From: Billgrantia tianxiuensis
Lineage (GTDB): Bacteria > Pseudomonadota > Gammaproteobacteria > Pseudomonadales > Halomonadaceae
Assembly: GCF_009834345.1 (NCBI RefSeq)
Contig: NZ_CP035042.1
Span: 1,550,001-1,614,000, forward strand
DNA length: 64,000 bases
Reading direction: 5' to 3'
Of the stretch, positions 47,089 through 57,996 are shown piece by piece. The position numbers were made by a program, and so were the translations under genes. The notes below the pieces were generated by a model. The model was given only the letters and a program-made list of their open reading frames with translations, did not search any database and was not told the DNA's origin. Positions within the stretch are counted from its first letter, which is position 1. The number at the start of each line of letters is the position of its first letter.

Positions 47089-48573
47089 ATGTACATCGGG
47101 GTGGATTGCGGTACCCAGAGCACCAAGGTGGTGGTGGTCGACGTCGAGGGCGAGGCGATCCTCGCCGAGGCGAGTCGTCCCCATCGCTTGGTGGAGGGAG
47201 CGAACGGGCGTCGCGAGCAGGCACCGGAGGAGTGGATCGAGGCCTTCCGCGGCGCCTTCGAGGAGGCCATGAACCGGGCCGGCATTGCTCGCGGGGCGAT
47301 CCGTGCCATTGGCGTCTCCGGCCAGCAGCACGGCATGGTAGCGCTGGATGCCGAGGGCCTACCGGTGTATCCCGCCAAGCTGTGGTGCGACACCGAGACG
47401 GCAGCGCACAATGCGGCACTGGTCCAACGCCTGGGCGGGGCGGCGGGCTGTCTCGAAAAGCTCGGCCTGGTGCTGCAGACCGGCTACACCGCTTCCAAGC
47501 TCGCCTGGCTGCGCGATACGAACCCTGCTGCCTATCGACGTATCGACACCATCCTGCTGCCCCACGACTACCTCAACTACTGGCTCACCGGCGAGAAGGT
47601 GGCGGAGGCGGGCGATGCTTCCGGTACCGGCTACTTCGATACCCGCTCGCGGCGCTGGCGCCGTGACGTCTTCGCTGCGATCGCCCCGGAACTCGATCCC
47701 TCGCACGTACTGCCGCGGCTGATCGACTCGCGCGAGCCGGCCGGTACGCTGCGCCCGGAGGTGGCCCGCGAGCTGGGGCTGGGTGAGGGTGTGCTGGTCG
47801 CGAGCGGGGGAGGCGACAATATGCTCGGCGCCATCGGCACCGGCAACATTGCACCCGGCATCGTTACCCTGAGCCTCGGCACCTCGGGCACGGTGTGCGC
47901 CTATTCGCCCGAGTCGGTGCGCGCCGAGAGCGACATGGTGGCCAACTTCTGCGCCAGCCACGGCGGCTGGCTGCCGCTGATCTGCACCATGAACGTGACC
48001 TCCGCCAGCACCCTGGTGCGCGAGCTGTTCGACCTCGACCTGGCCGCCTTCGGCGAGCGCCTGGCCGCAGCTCCCATCGGCGCCGAGGGGGTGACGGTAC
48101 TACCGTTCTTCAACGGCGAGCGGGTGCCGTCGCTGCCGCACGCCACGGCCAGCTTCCTGGGGCTCGACAGTCGCAACCTGACCCAGGCCAACCTGTGCCG
48201 GGCGGTGGTGGAGAGCGCCACCTTCGGCCTGCGCTACGGCCTCGAGCTGCTCGGCCCGCTGGCTGCCGGCGCCAGCCAGATCCGCTTGATCGGCGGCGGC
48301 GCCAAGAGCCCGCTGTGGCGCCAGATGGTGGCCGACGTGACGGCGACCCAGGTGATCTGCCCGCAAGTGACCGATGCCGCCGCACTGGGGGCGGCGCTCC
48401 AGGCGGCCTGGTGCGAGCGCCAGGACGCATCGCTGGCAGCGCTGTGCGAGCGCCTGGTACATCTCGACGGGGCCTCGCTGGCCGAACCGAAGGCAACCAG
48501 CGTGCGCGCCTACGAGACCGTCTACGCCCGCTATCGCGAGGCGCTGTCTGCCCAGCACGGCATTCCGGCCTGA
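47089..48573 (+). CDS. xylB: Xylulokinase
   Basis: A 494-residue FGGY-family sugar kinase. N-terminal ATPase motif [15 protein letters not shown], substrate loop [18 protein letters not shown], and the C-terminal [19 protein letters not shown]. The combination is that of XylB/MtlY, which phosphorylates D-xylulose. The start at 47089 follows GAGGAGCGGCGGC. It is 11 bases after the mannitol-type dehydrogenase. Confidence 0.95.
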   Translation: MYIGVDCGTQSTKVVVVDVEGEAILAEASRPHRLVEGANGRREQAPEEWIEAFRGAFEEAMNRAGIARGAIRAIGVSGQQHGMVALDAEGLPVYPAKLWCDTETAAHNAALVQRLGGAAGCLEKLGLVLQTGYTASKLAWLRDTNPAAYRRIDTILLPHDYLNYWLTGEKVAEAGDASGTGYFDTRSRRWRRDVFAAIAPELDPSHVLPRLIDSREPAGTLRPEVARELGLGEGVLVASGGGDNMLGAIGTGNIAPGIVTLSLGTSGTVCAYSPESVRAESDMVANFCASHGGWLPLICTMNVTSASTLVRELFDLDLAAFGERLAAAPIGAEGVTVLPFFNGERVPSLPHATASFLGLDSRNLTQANLCRAVVESATFGLRYGLELLGPLAAGASQIRLIGGGAKSPLWRQMVADVTATQVICPQVTDAAALGAALQAAWCERQDASLAALCERLVHLDGASLAEPKATSVRAYETVYARYREALSAQHGIPA

Positions 48574-48611
48574 CCCACTCCAACTTCAACTGCAGCCCAC
48601 GGAGAAGCCCC

Positions 48612-49562
48612 ATGACGACTCGACTCGACAACCTTCGGCGTCATTCGCTGGTCGTCGCCGACACCGGCGATCTCGACGCCATCCGCCGCTACCGGCCTCA
48701 GGATGCCACCACCAATCCCTCGCTGCTGCTCAAGGCCTTTGATCTGCCGGGCTACCAGGCGCTGATCGACGAAGAGCTCGCCGCGGTCAAGGCCGAAGCC
48801 GGTGGCCTGCAGGCCCGGGTCGAGCGCGCCGTGGATCGCCTGGCAGTGGCCAAGGGGACGGAAATCACCCGGCTGGTACCGGGACGGGTCTCCACCGAAG
48901 TGGCCGCCAAGCTCTCCTTCGATACCGAGGCCTGCGTGCGCAAGGCCCATGAGCTGATCGAGCTGTACGAGCGCCGAGGCGTCGGCCGCGAGCGGGTGCT
49001 GATCAAGCTGGCTTCCACCTGGGAGGGCATTCGAGCCGCCGAACGACTCGAGCGGGAAGGCATCAACTGCAACCTCACGCTGCTGTTCAGCGAGGCCCAG
49101 GCCCAGGCCTGCTTTGATGCCGGTGTGTTCCTAATCTCGCCGTTCGTCGGCCGGGTCACCGACTGGTACAAGAAGGAGACCGGCAAGGAGTACGCGCCGG
49201 ATGAGGATCCCGGTGTGCAGTTCGTGCGCAGCGTGTGTGAACGCGCCGGTCGTGGAGGCTATGACACCGTAGTGATGGGGGCGAGCTTTCGCACCAGCGG
49301 CCAGGTACTGGCGCTGGCCGGCTGCCATCGCCTGACGATCTCCCCGGCGTTGCTGGAAGAGCTGGCCTCGCAGGAGGGCGACGTCGACAAGCGAGTGATG
49401 TTCCCATCCCGCGTCGAGCGTCCAGCGGCGCTTACCGAGCCCGTGTTCCGCTGGCAGCACAATCAGGACGCCATGGCCAACGATAAACTGGCCGAAGGCA
49501 TCCGTCGCTTCGCCGAGGATCAGGAGCAGCTCGAGCGGCGCATCGCGGAGCGGCTGGGCTGA
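48612..49562 (+). CDS. tal: Transaldolase
   Basis: A 316-residue class I transaldolase. [10 protein letters not shown] at the N-terminus, the Schiff-base Lys in [11 protein letters not shown] (about residue 131), [11 protein letters not shown], and [13 protein letters not shown]. It interconverts sedoheptulose 7-phosphate and glyceraldehyde 3-phosphate with erythrose 4-phosphate and fructose 6-phosphate. In this operon it draws xylulose 5-phosphate derivatives into central metabolism. Start at 48612 follows CACGGAGAAGCCC. Confidence 0.96.
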   Translation: MTTRLDNLRRHSLVVADTGDLDAIRRYRPQDATTNPSLLLKAFDLPGYQALIDEELAAVKAEAGGLQARVERAVDRLAVAKGTEITRLVPGRVSTEVAAKLSFDTEACVRKAHELIELYERRGVGRERVLIKLASTWEGIRAAERLEREGINCNLTLLFSEAQAQACFDAGVFLISPFVGRVTDWYKKETGKEYAPDEDPGVQFVRSVCERAGRGGYDTVVMGASFRTSGQVLALAGCHRLTISPALLEELASQEGDVDKRVMFPSRVERPAALTEPVFRWQHNQDAMANDKLAEGIRRFAEDQEQLERRIAERLG

Positions 49563-49586
49563 TCACGGCTTCCCGGCGGCTTACCT

Positions 49587-50876
49587 CTATCGAGCCAGGA
49601 TGGCGCGGGCCTCTTCAACCAACTGCCGACCGCCTTGTAGCGTAGACGAAACCCCGTAGCCGATTTCGTGGCTGATCCGTTGCAGCACGATAGCGATTTC
49701 GCCTGCGCCGGAAGGGGGAACGGGTGGCAGGGGGCCGACGTAGGGTTCCAGGTCATCGATGTAGGTCAAAGTTGCTCGACCGACGTCGTCCAATGTCGGT
49801 GCCAACTGCAGACGCATGTCCGAGGAGGCCGGTATACCCCGATCCACGCCCAACACCTTCACCGCAGTGGGATCCATGACCAGAAAATTCGCCAGCTCGA
49901 CGGCCCGGTGTTTCCTGTCCGCATCCAGTCCGGCCGCAATGGATAGCATCTGCGATGGTTTGTAGTAGTGGCCGGGTTGACCTTCGGGCGTCACCGGGCA
50001 GGCGGTGATGCCCAACGGTCGGCCGATCTGCTGCTGGTAGCTCAGCATCATGTTCGAATGCGCGAAATCCAGCGCGGAATAGCCCAGGATCAGCGGTGAC
50101 GTTTCGATGGAGTTTCGGTAGAGGATCTGGACGTCGACCGGAACGCATGCCCGCTTGGCACGCAATTCCGCCCAATAGTCGAACCAGTCGGTTGCATCCG
50201 CCGCCTCGAAGCCGAGCTGGCCATGGGATCCGTACAAACTCTTGCCCTGCTGCAGGAGCCAGGCTTCGAATGCCGATTCCTGGCCGCTGGCATCCATGGT
50301 CGGGTAGTAGTGTTGTCTGGGCGTGCCGGCGGCAAACCGAACGCATTTGTCGTGGAATGTCTGCCAGCTTTCCCCTAGGGAAGGCGGTTCGATCCCGGCT
50401 TCCTGCCACCGCCCCTGATCGACGAGGGCAGCGCTGGCATTGATGCCCAGGTTGACGCCATACAGGCGCCCATCGACCCGACAGGAACCGATGTTGTGTT
50501 CGCCGAAGGAATCGATATCGAGCAGGTTGCCCAGGAACGGGTCCAGTGGTTCGATGACCCTGCTGCGGGCATATTCTTCGAGATAGCGGTAATCCATCTG
50601 GATCAGGTCGGGGGTATCGCCGAGCGCTACGAGTGTCGACAGTCGCAACCAGTAGTCCAACCAATCGGTAAACACCGCCTCCGCCCGGATATCGGGGTGG
50701 GCGGCCTCGAACAGAGCGAAGGCTTCATTCGTTATCCGGGCCCGATCGGCCGAGCCCCAGCCGCTGAAACGCAGGGGTTTTGCCTCGCCAAAGCATATTG
50801 GGCTGACCAGCGTGAGCGCGAAGGCGCCGACCGTGCGCTTGATGAATTCACGTCGGGGAATGGTGTTCGCGTTCAT
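49587..50876 (-). CDS. Extracellular solute-binding protein paired with GGDEF-EAL protein
   Basis: A 429-residue exported binding protein with a twin-arginine-like signal (RREFIKRTVGAFALTLVSP, ending near CFGEA). The body has sugar-ABC binding-protein features (SGWGSADRARITNEAFALF, TPDLIQMDYRYLEEYA, ACPVTPEGQPGHYYKPSQML). It has no permease or ATPase beside it. It lies 11 bases downstream of the membrane GGDEF-EAL gene in the same direction. By analogy with the NspS-MbaA and TorT-TorS pairs it may deliver a ligand signal to that protein rather than feed a transporter. The start at 50876 is chosen by the signal peptide. It converges with tal, 24 bases away. Confidence 0.85.
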   Translation of the reverse strand: MNANTIPRREFIKRTVGAFALTLVSPICFGEAKPLRFSGWGSADRARITNEAFALFEAAHPDIRAEAVFTDWLDYWLRLSTLVALGDTPDLIQMDYRYLEEYARSRVIEPLDPFLGNLLDIDSFGEHNIGSCRVDGRLYGVNLGINASAALVDQGRWQEAGIEPPSLGESWQTFHDKCVRFAAGTPRQHYYPTMDASGQESAFEAWLLQQGKSLYGSHGQLGFEAADATDWFDYWAELRAKRACVPVDVQILYRNSIETSPLILGYSALDFAHSNMMLSYQQQIGRPLGITACPVTPEGQPGHYYKPSQMLSIAAGLDADRKHRAVELANFLVMDPTAVKVLGVDRGIPASSDMRLQLAPTLDDVGRATLTYIDDLEPYVGPLPPVPPSGAGEIAIVLQRISHEIGYGVSSTLQGGRQLVEEARAILAR

Positions 50877-50887
50877 TACAGGCCCCT

Positions 50888-53782
50888 TCATTCCACGAAG
50901 TCCAGCGTCTCGGCCAGTGGCACGGCTTTCGCGTAGTAATAACCCTGGCTCTGCTTGCAACCCAGCTGTCGCAATGCATCGACTTGCTGGCTGGACTCGA
51001 CTCCTTCGGCAATGGTTTCGATGCCCAGCGATGTGCACAGACCGCAAATGGCGTGAACCACGGCATGACTGTCGCGTGAAATGAGCATGCCGTTCACGAA
51101 GGACCGGTCGATCTTGACCTTGTCGAACCGGAACTTGCACAGGTAGCCCAGGCTGGAATAGCCTGTGCCGAAGTCGTCCATGGCAATTTGCACGCCAATA
51201 TTTCTCAGCGCTTCCAGTAGACTGAGGTTGTGATCGGTATCTTCCAGCAGCACTCCTTCGGTGATTTCCAGTACCAACCGTGTCGGGTTCAGACCAGATG
51301 CCGCAAGGGCATTACGCACCTCATCCAGAAAGGCCTCGTTGCGGAACTGCACCGGGGACAGGTTGACGGCGATAGAGATGTCCTCCGGCCAATGCAACGC
51401 ATCCTGGCAGGCACGTCTCAAGACCCAGTTTCCAAGTCGATCGATCAGACCGATCTCCTCAGCCATGACGACGAACTCCGCGGGCGATACGAATCCTCGT
51501 TCTGGGTGCCGCCAACGCAGCAACGCTTCGAAGCCTCGAAGGGACTCATCGTCAAGGCTGACTTGCGGTTGATAGTGCAGCTCCATTTTCTCGTGTTCGA
51601 TGGCGTTGCGCAGGTCCATTTCCAGTAAGCGCCGTGCCTGGATGTGGTCATCCATTTCCGGTTCGAAATAGCGGTAGGTACTGCGCCCATCCTGCTTGGC
51701 GCGAAACAAGGCGATGTCAGCTCGTTTCAGCAGCACGTCCGGATCGAAATCGTTCCGGGGTGCGATGGCGATGCCGATCGATACGCCGGTAACGATGGTG
51801 TGCCCCTCCACCCAGTAAGGCCGGCCGAGCCGTTCAATCACCTTGTTTGCCATCTGCGTTACCCGGTCCGGCGTCACGTTCTCGGTCAACAGCACGGCGA
51901 ACTCGTCACCGCCCAACCGCGCAACACGGTCGGTATCGCTGAGGCAGTGCCTCAATCGCTCGCCGATTTGAACCAACAGCCGATCGCCGACGGGATGCCC
52001 CAACGAATCGTTCACCGACTTGAAATCGTCGAGGTCGAGGCACAGCAAGGCCACGTCTCGTTCTCCTTCCTGTTCTGCCTGGGCGGCCGCCAGTTTTTTG
52101 CGGAACAGGGTGCGGTTGGCGAGCCCGGTCAAGGTGTCGTGATGTGCCAGGCGAGTGATCTGCTCTTCCTGCTTGCGCCGCTCGGTGATGTCCTCATGCA
52201 CGGAAACGAGCCCACCTTCCGGCGTATCCGCCACCTGTACGACGACAGTCCGTTCATTGCGGAAGTCCAACATTTGGGGCACCAAGTAGGTGTCGCGAAG
52301 CGCCGGTTCTTGCTCGCTCTCCGGTTGTTGCAGCCATCGGGCGCCCTGCTCACGGCACAGCTTGCTCAGCTCCCGCAACGACATGCCCGTATGCACCTGT
52401 CCTGGTGTCAGGTCGTACAGCTGCAGGAAGCGGGTGTTGATCATCAACAGGCGTCCGTCGGCATCCGTCAGGCACAAACCCTGAGGAATGCTCTCGATCG
52501 CCGCTGTCAGGCGATCGTACTGGATGCGAATGTTCTGTCGGGACTCCTCTTCCAGCCGACGGCGCGCATTGGAGAGTTCCAGGATCAGTTGTTCGAACGA
52601 TTGCGCCAGGGTGCCGATTTCATCGGAACGGGTCACCAGCCTCAGCGGGGTCTGCTGGTTGAGGTCATCGGTCCGGCGCAGGTGTTCGACGTGGGTGGTC
52701 AAGCGTTCCACCGGCCGGGTCAGGCGCGAAGCGAACACCAAGCCGGCGACGAGCAGCATCAGTGAGCTGGAGGCCGCCACCAGAGCGACCACGAAGCGGG
52801 ATTCCACTATCTTGTCGTCGATCGCCTTGGTCGCTTCGCGGTATTGAATCCGGGCATCGTTTTCCAGGTTTCGCAACACGGCGGCCAAAGCGTTATCGGC
52901 CCGGCTCACCATCAGTATCTGGGCAGCCATGCCGGAATCGAACAGTCGTGTCCGACGCCAGGCATCGTGAAGGCCGCCCGGAGCGGTCAGGATGTTGGAG
53001 AGGCGGGCAATCAGCGCTTCGATGTCCTGAGCCGGGAACGCAGCCCCCAGGAAATCGCGTTCGCCTTCAAGCGCCGCCAGAATATCCAGGTGCGCCTCCT
53101 GATCTCTGGTGTATCCCAGAGCCTGGCTGGTGTGGGCCCGAGCCAGATCCTTGCTCAATCGGGCCAGATGAATGCTGATGTGGGCCAGGTGCAGGGCGGC
53201 TTCCAGCGAGGGGGCATCCTGCTCGTTCGATTCAGTCCGTGCCGGCTGGAACACCGTTCCTGCGTAGGAGTGCATCGACTGGACCAGCTCGTCCAGCTCC
53301 GCTACGGTCGCAAGTGCCTGCTGTCGCTGTTCTTCGAAACTGATCTGCAGTGTTTCGCGGGTATCGCACAGTGAGGAGAGATTGCTGATCGTCAGTTCCA
53401 GTTCGTCTTTTGCGGCGCGGACCGTTCGTTCAGTGTCGAGTGCATCGGTGTGCCGCAGGAAGTCAGCGAGCGCGTCAATGGCGGCGAACTCGGTCGAGAG
53501 CCCGCCCTCCAATTTGGCTCGGTGCGAACCGTCTGCTCGATCGCACGACGTTCTGATGTCCCGGGCCGTCCTCGTCAGCGTGCGCATGGCGTTGGAGGCG
53601 CTCATCGCATTGGTCAGTAAGGGGTATTGAGTGTCGGTGGTTCGGGTAACGACCGTGGCGACCTGATTGGTATAGGACAGTCCGATCCAACCAATGACAC
53701 TGACGACGATGACCGAACACAACGCCGCTGCTACCATCTTGAAGCGGAGCCGGCCGAACCCCCTTCGCGCGCACTCTGGCAA
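50888..53782 (-). CDS. Membrane GGDEF-EAL protein with periplasmic sensor, HAMP and PAS domains
   Basis: A 964-residue cyclic-di-GMP enzyme. Membrane segment at about residues 15-38, helical periplasmic domain up to about 325, second membrane segment (FVVALVAASSSLMLLVAGLV), HAMP (about 350-405), PAS (about 420-545), GGDEF (RLGGDEFAVLL, about residue 625) and EAL (FEALLRWRHPERG, then NLSPVQF, DDFGTGYSSLGYL, KIDRSFV). Both the GGDEF and EAL active motifs are intact, so it could make and degrade the signal. The start is a TTG at 53782 with GAGGTAGGAAGC upstream. It lacks its own recognisable ligand pocket and is followed by a binding protein. Confidence 0.92.
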   Translation of the reverse strand: MPECARRGFGRLRFKMVAAALCSVIVVSVIGWIGLSYTNQVATVVTRTTDTQYPLLTNAMSASNAMRTLTRTARDIRTSCDRADGSHRAKLEGGLSTEFAAIDALADFLRHTDALDTERTVRAAKDELELTISNLSSLCDTRETLQISFEEQRQQALATVAELDELVQSMHSYAGTVFQPARTESNEQDAPSLEAALHLAHISIHLARLSKDLARAHTSQALGYTRDQEAHLDILAALEGERDFLGAAFPAQDIEALIARLSNILTAPGGLHDAWRRTRLFDSGMAAQILMVSRADNALAAVLRNLENDARIQYREATKAIDDKIVESRFVVALVAASSSLMLLVAGLVFASRLTRPVERLTTHVEHLRRTDDLNQQTPLRLVTRSDEIGTLAQSFEQLILELSNARRRLEEESRQNIRIQYDRLTAAIESIPQGLCLTDADGRLLMINTRFLQLYDLTPGQVHTGMSLRELSKLCREQGARWLQQPESEQEPALRDTYLVPQMLDFRNERTVVVQVADTPEGGLVSVHEDITERRKQEEQITRLAHHDTLTGLANRTLFRKKLAAAQAEQEGERDVALLCLDLDDFKSVNDSLGHPVGDRLLVQIGERLRHCLSDTDRVARLGGDEFAVLLTENVTPDRVTQMANKVIERLGRPYWVEGHTIVTGVSIGIAIAPRNDFDPDVLLKRADIALFRAKQDGRSTYRYFEPEMDDHIQARRLLEMDLRNAIEHEKMELHYQPQVSLDDESLRGFEALLRWRHPERGFVSPAEFVVMAEEIGLIDRLGNWVLRRACQDALHWPEDISIAVNLSPVQFRNEAFLDEVRNALAASGLNPTRLVLEITEGVLLEDTDHNLSLLEALRNIGVQIAMDDFGTGYSSLGYLCKFRFDKVKIDRSFVNGMLISRDSHAVVHAICGLCTSLGIETIAEGVESSQQVDALRQLGCKQSQGYYYAKAVPLAETLDFVE

Positions 53783-53978
53783 GCTTCCTACCTCTTGATC
53801 TTGTTATAAGCCCGTCTCACTGGCGTGCGCAGGAAACGTAAAATTCAAGATGCCGCACTGACAGGCAACATGCAATGGAATTCGTTATGCGAACAACGGC
53901 CCTGTTGTGATTGCCAGGTCGGGTGGCCAGCCGGATGCTGCGCCTGCCGCGGGAACTGGCCGGGCAGGCGCTGCGGTA

Positions 53979-54290
53979 TCAAAAACGCTCCAGCTTCCAT
54001 ACGTCGAAGGCCGGCTCCTCATAGGGATGCGCGGCCCGCAGGGCCTCGACTGCATCACGGATGAGGTGATCCTCGCAGACCAGTTCCACCTTCAGTTCCT
54101 CCACTTTCTCCAAGTCACCAACCTGGCCGATGTGGGGGCTCGCGCCATCCAGCGGGCGAAACTGGCCGGTGCCTCGGGTCTCGAAGCAGCAGGCTTCGTA
54201 GTCGCCGATGCGTCCGGCGCCGGTGACGAACACCGCTTCCTTGACCGCTTCGGCATCTGCCAGCGGAACGAAGAAGGCAAGCTTGTACAT
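53979..54290 (-). CDS. Nif3/YqfO-like small protein (PII/CutA-like fold)
   Basis: A 103-residue protein, [19 protein letters not shown] at its N-terminus and [16 protein letters not shown] at its C-terminus. This is the insert/C-terminal domain of NIF3/YqfO proteins, found alone in many proteobacteria. The fold resembles CutA/PII; function unclear. The start at 54290 follows GGAGAGAAAG. No clear partner nearby. Confidence 0.8.
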   Translation of the reverse strand: MYKLAFFVPLADAEAVKEAVFVTGAGRIGDYEACCFETRGTGQFRPLDGASPHIGQVGDLEKVEELKVELVCEDHLIRDAVEALRAAHPYEEPAFDVWKLERF

Positions 54291-54444
54291 CTTTCTCTCC
54301 TGTGTCGCGAATCCATGCTGTACTTCGTGCCCTAGGGCTCGCCTCGTCGGGCACTCCCCACTCCTTTGTGCCATACAGCCGCTCCGACGTCAGCAGACGC
54401 CAGGACTGGTTTCGTGCGTCGGAATAAAAAAGTTGTTCATAACT

Positions 54445-54469
54445 TATACGTGTACTATTTTCTCGTATA
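54445..54469. promoter_or_regulatory. Inverted repeat in AT-rich promoter region of the fasciclin gene
   Basis: TATACG and CGTATA flank 13 bases inside an AT-rich patch 54-78 bases before the fasciclin gene. A possible -35 (TTGTTC at 54433) and -10 (TATTTT at 54456) are 17 bases apart. No regulator is identified. Confidence 0.35.
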
Positions 54470-54522
54470 GGGTTTGGTGTTCAAGATCCAAACCCTCCAA
54501 CGTTCGCTTGAGGAGTGCAACG

Positions 54523-55017
54523 ATGCAAACAGTCAAATGGGTAGCTGCCGCGGGTGTGTTGGGTGTGGTGCTGGCAGGTGCCGTACAGGCCGGCAGCCAT
54601 GACGCGGAGAAAGACATCGTCGATACCGCCGTCGCGGCGGGGCAGTTCGAAACCTTGGCGGCCGCGCTGGACGCGGCGGGGCTGGTGGAGACCCTCAAGG
54701 GCGAGGGTCCCTTCACCGTTTTTGCTCCCACCGACGAGGCCTTTGCCGCCCTGCCCGAAGGCACCGTGGAGGCGTTGCTGCTTCCCGAGAATCGCGAGCA
54801 GCTCCAGTCCGTGCTGACCTATCACGTGGTGCCGGGTAAGGTCATGGCCGCGGATGCCATCAATCTCGATAGTGCAACTACTGTACAAGGCCAGGACATC
54901 ACCATTACCACCATGGACGGAAGTGTGATGGTCAACGACGCCACCGTGATCCAGGCCGACATCGAGGCCAGCAATGGCGTGATCCATGTCATCGATGGCG
55001 TGCTGCTACCCGAGTGA
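54523..55017 (+). CDS. Secreted fasciclin-domain protein
   Basis: A 164-residue exported protein: signal peptide ([16 protein letters not shown]) followed by a single FAS1 domain. H1-type motif [16 protein letters not shown] and H2-type [12 protein letters not shown] mark the family, with the central YHVVPGK. FAS1 domains act in adhesion. The start at 54523 follows GAGGAG; a longer in-frame leader upstream lacks a ribosome site. Confidence 0.93.
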   Translation: MQTVKWVAAAGVLGVVLAGAVQAGSHDAEKDIVDTAVAAGQFETLAAALDAAGLVETLKGEGPFTVFAPTDEAFAALPEGTVEALLLPENREQLQSVLTYHVVPGKVMAADAINLDSATTVQGQDITITTMDGSVMVNDATVIQADIEASNGVIHVIDGVLLPE

Positions 55018-55045
55018 TACGCACGAGTGCGGGGCGCATTGGCTT

Positions 55046-55069
55046 GCCACCCTTCGGGGTGGCTTTTTT
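55046..55069. terminator. Rho-independent terminator after the fasciclin gene
   Basis: GCCACCC, loop TTCG, GGGTGGC, then TTTTTT. It is 28 bases after the fasciclin stop and 10 bases before the end of the convergent acyltransferase fusion. This is the clearest terminator in the window. Confidence 0.92.
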
Positions 55070-55079
55070 GCCTGGCCTT

Positions 55080-57897
55080 TCATCGAGCCCGGCTAGCCTC
55101 GCCGCAATGGCGAAGGATGAAGTCACGGGCGTCGCGTTTGAGCCGCAGCGCCGCGTTCCAGTCGCTGCCGTCGGGCATCAGCGGTGCGCCCACATGCAGC
55201 GAGACCTTGCCGGGATGCGGGCGCCACTCCTTGCCCCGCAGCAGCTGGCGCGTTCCCCGAATGGCCACCGGAACTACTGGCACGCCGGCATGAGCGGCGG
55301 TGAGAAAGGCGCCCATGTGGAAATCGTCGAGGCCGGGTTCGGCATGGAAGGTACCTTCGGGAAAGATGGCGAGCGTGTCGCCGGCTATCACGGCCTGTTC
55401 CACCTCCTGCATGTCCCGTTCCGCCTGGCGTGGGTCGAAGCGCTCGACGAACAGTGCGCCCATATGGCTCAGCGGCAGGCGAGTCAGGAGACGGCGCTCA
55501 AGCTCCTCCTTGGCCAGGTAACGCAGACTGCATGGCAGGGCGGCGGTGAGCACCAGCACGTCCAGGTAGCTGGCGTGGTTGGCGACCAGCACGAAAGGGC
55601 GCTCGCGGGGCAGTTGCTCCAGGCCATGCGCCGCCAAGCGTATGCCGCCCAGGGCGGCCATGCCGCGAGTGAGGTAATGGGCCAGCCGCCAGCGCCAGGT
55701 CAGCCGCGGCAGGAGTAGGCCGACCAACGCGAACAGGCTGAGGCCCAGGCCGAAGATCGACCATGCATAGATGTAATAAGCCCAATCGCCAACCCTGCCG
55801 AGAGCCTGCAGCAGCCGCTTGAAGCCGGCACGCAGTGTCAAGCGGGTCAATTGCCGCCAGAGTGGGGGAGCGCGCTCACCGAGGCAGCCCTGGCGGTAAT
55901 GCTCACGAGTCGCGGCACGGCGGATCTTGCCGCTGGAGGTCTTGAGCACGGAGTGAGGTGGCACCAGGCAGATCTCGTCGGCCGGCACGTTGACGATATC
56001 GACCACGGTATCGGCGATGGCGCGTTGCAGCTCGCGACGCCGCGCTGGGTCTTGCTCCTGGGTTTCGGCCACCACGACCAGCGACTCGACGCCAGTCTCG
56101 GGGTCGGGATCGCCGAATACTGCCACGCACCCCTTGCGGATACCTTCCAGGCGGCCGACGGCGGATTCGATGTCGTAGGGGTAGATGTTGCGGCCGCCGC
56201 GTACCAGTACGTCCTTGCGACGCCCACTGATGTGCAGGTCGCCGTCGGCGAGATAACCGCGGTCGCCGGTGCGCAGCCAGTCGCCGTGGCGCAGCTTCTC
56301 GCTCTCCTCGGGATTGTCGAAGTAGCCGTCGGTGGCCGAGGGGCCCCTGAATTCGATGTCGCCCTCTCGGCGCTCGCCGAGTTCGCGACCCTGGTCATCG
56401 ACGATGCGCAGCGCATAGCCGGGTAGTGGAGGGCCGCAGTTGACGAAGCACTGTGCGGCCGCGGCGTCCTGTTCGGGCGAGGCCTCGCCGCGTTGGGAGA
56501 AACGCTCGCGATTGACGCGGTCGACGATCACGCCGCGTCCGGGCCGGGCCACGCACAGCCCGACCGCCGTCTCGGCCAGTCCGTAGACCGGCATCAGCGC
56601 GTTGTGTCGTAGGCCGCAGGGTGCCAGGCACTCGGTGAACTGCTCCATGGTCTGAGCGCTGACCGGCTCCGCGCCGTTGAAGGCGACCCGCCAACTACTC
56701 AGGTCGAGATGCTGGGTCCGCTCCGGCGTCATGGCGCGCAGGCACAGCTCGTAACCGAAATTGGGCGCCCCGGAGATGGTGCCACGGTGGCGGTCGATCA
56801 ACTCCAGCCAGCGCAGCGGATGCGAGAGGAAGGTCAGTGGCGACATCACCACCAGCGGAATGGCGTAGTAGAGGCTGGCGAGCCAGGCGGCGATCAGTCC
56901 CATGTCGTGGTAGAGCGGCAACCAACTGACGAAGACATCGTCCGGGGTGGCTTCGAGGCGTTTCCCCATGGCGCGAATGTTGGCCAGCAACTGGGCATGG
57001 GTGAGCCGCACGCCCTTGGGGTCGCCGGTGCTGCCGGAGGTGTACTGCAGCAAGGCCAAGTCGTCGGGGTCGGGGCGCCGTGGCTCGCGGTCGGCTTGCC
57101 GTTCGCCAAGGTCGGCGAGCGTCACGATATGGCGAAGGTGGGGGCTTCGGCATGCAGCAGGTGAGCCACCGAGCGCGCTTCGGCAACGGTGATCAGCAGG
57201 CCGGCCCCGGCATTGTTCAGAATGCGCCCGTGGCGCCGTAGATGCTCCTCGAGCTGGGCGGGTCGGGCAGGGGGATAGATGGGCACCGGCACGGCGCCGG
57301 CCCTGAGTACACCGAAGAAGGCGATGAAATAATCGCGAGACGTCGGCAGCATCAGCGCGACGCGGTCGCCTTGACTGACGCCCCGTGATGCCAAGGCCGC
57401 GGCAACGCCCTGGGCTTCCCGGTCCAGGTCGGCATAGCTCATCACCTGTGGCTGATCGTCGTCGCCATAGAGATAGAGATGAGGACGCTGCGGGTGTTGC
57501 TGAAGGTGCCAGTCCATCGCCTCGTTCAGCGTAGTAGCGGCATGAGGCTGGTCTTCTGCGGAATCGCTGGCGGCGGGAGTGGGGGAGTCGGAGCAGGCTT
57601 TCCCCGCGATTCAGACGAGACGTGGGTCGTCTGCGGCTGGGCCTGCAGCAGTTCGAGCAGTGCCTTCGGCGTTTCGGCCAGCAGCGCCGATTCCGGCAGG
57701 CGAATGCCGAAGGCCTGTTCCACTCGCAGCAACAACTCCGATCGGGCGAGGCTGTCCAGTCCCAAGTCGCGGTCCAGGCGCGAGTCCAGGTCGATAGGAG
57801 CGGCATTGCTACGGTCGGGTCGCGTTTCTCGAACCAGTGTCTCGAGCAGAGCCAGCAAGCGTTCTTGCGCATCGCGTGAACCGTGGCGATTCGCCAT
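55080..57897 (-). CDS. ACP / fatty-acyl-AMP ligase / PlsC acyltransferase fusion (frame broken twice)
   Basis: Three fused enzymes. First an acyl-carrier domain with the phosphopantetheine Ser in DLGLDSLARSELLLRV (about residue 50). Then an adenylate-forming domain with YTSGSTGDPKG, the fatty-acyl-AMP ligase-type WRVAFNGAEPVSAQTM, VYGLAETAVGL, TGDRGYLADGDLHISGRRKD and the C-terminal Lys in TSSGKIRRA. Last a lysophosphatidate acyltransferase (PlsC) domain after a membrane segment, with NHASYLD, GALFVERF and FPEGTF. The frame breaks at 57604-57607 and 57140-57144; one added G/C at each joins all three into about 939 residues. It likely activates a fatty acid, loads it on its own carrier domain and passes it to a lysophospholipid or another acceptor (inference). 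Start at 57897. Confidence 0.88.
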
Positions 57898-57996
57898 ATG
57901 TCACCTCCAATGGGTGCCTCTTGGGCAATTGACTCCGACATGGCATGGTTTCTCCATCGCGGTCGTCATCGAGGCCTGGTGATCAAGGAGAGAATC

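Noticed and set aside
57145..57941. N-terminal part of the open frame ending at 55080 when read unbroken from 57941
   Set aside because: It is Arg/Ser-rich without domain features; the carrier and ligase start are in the two other frames, so the unbroken frame is an artefact of missing bases.
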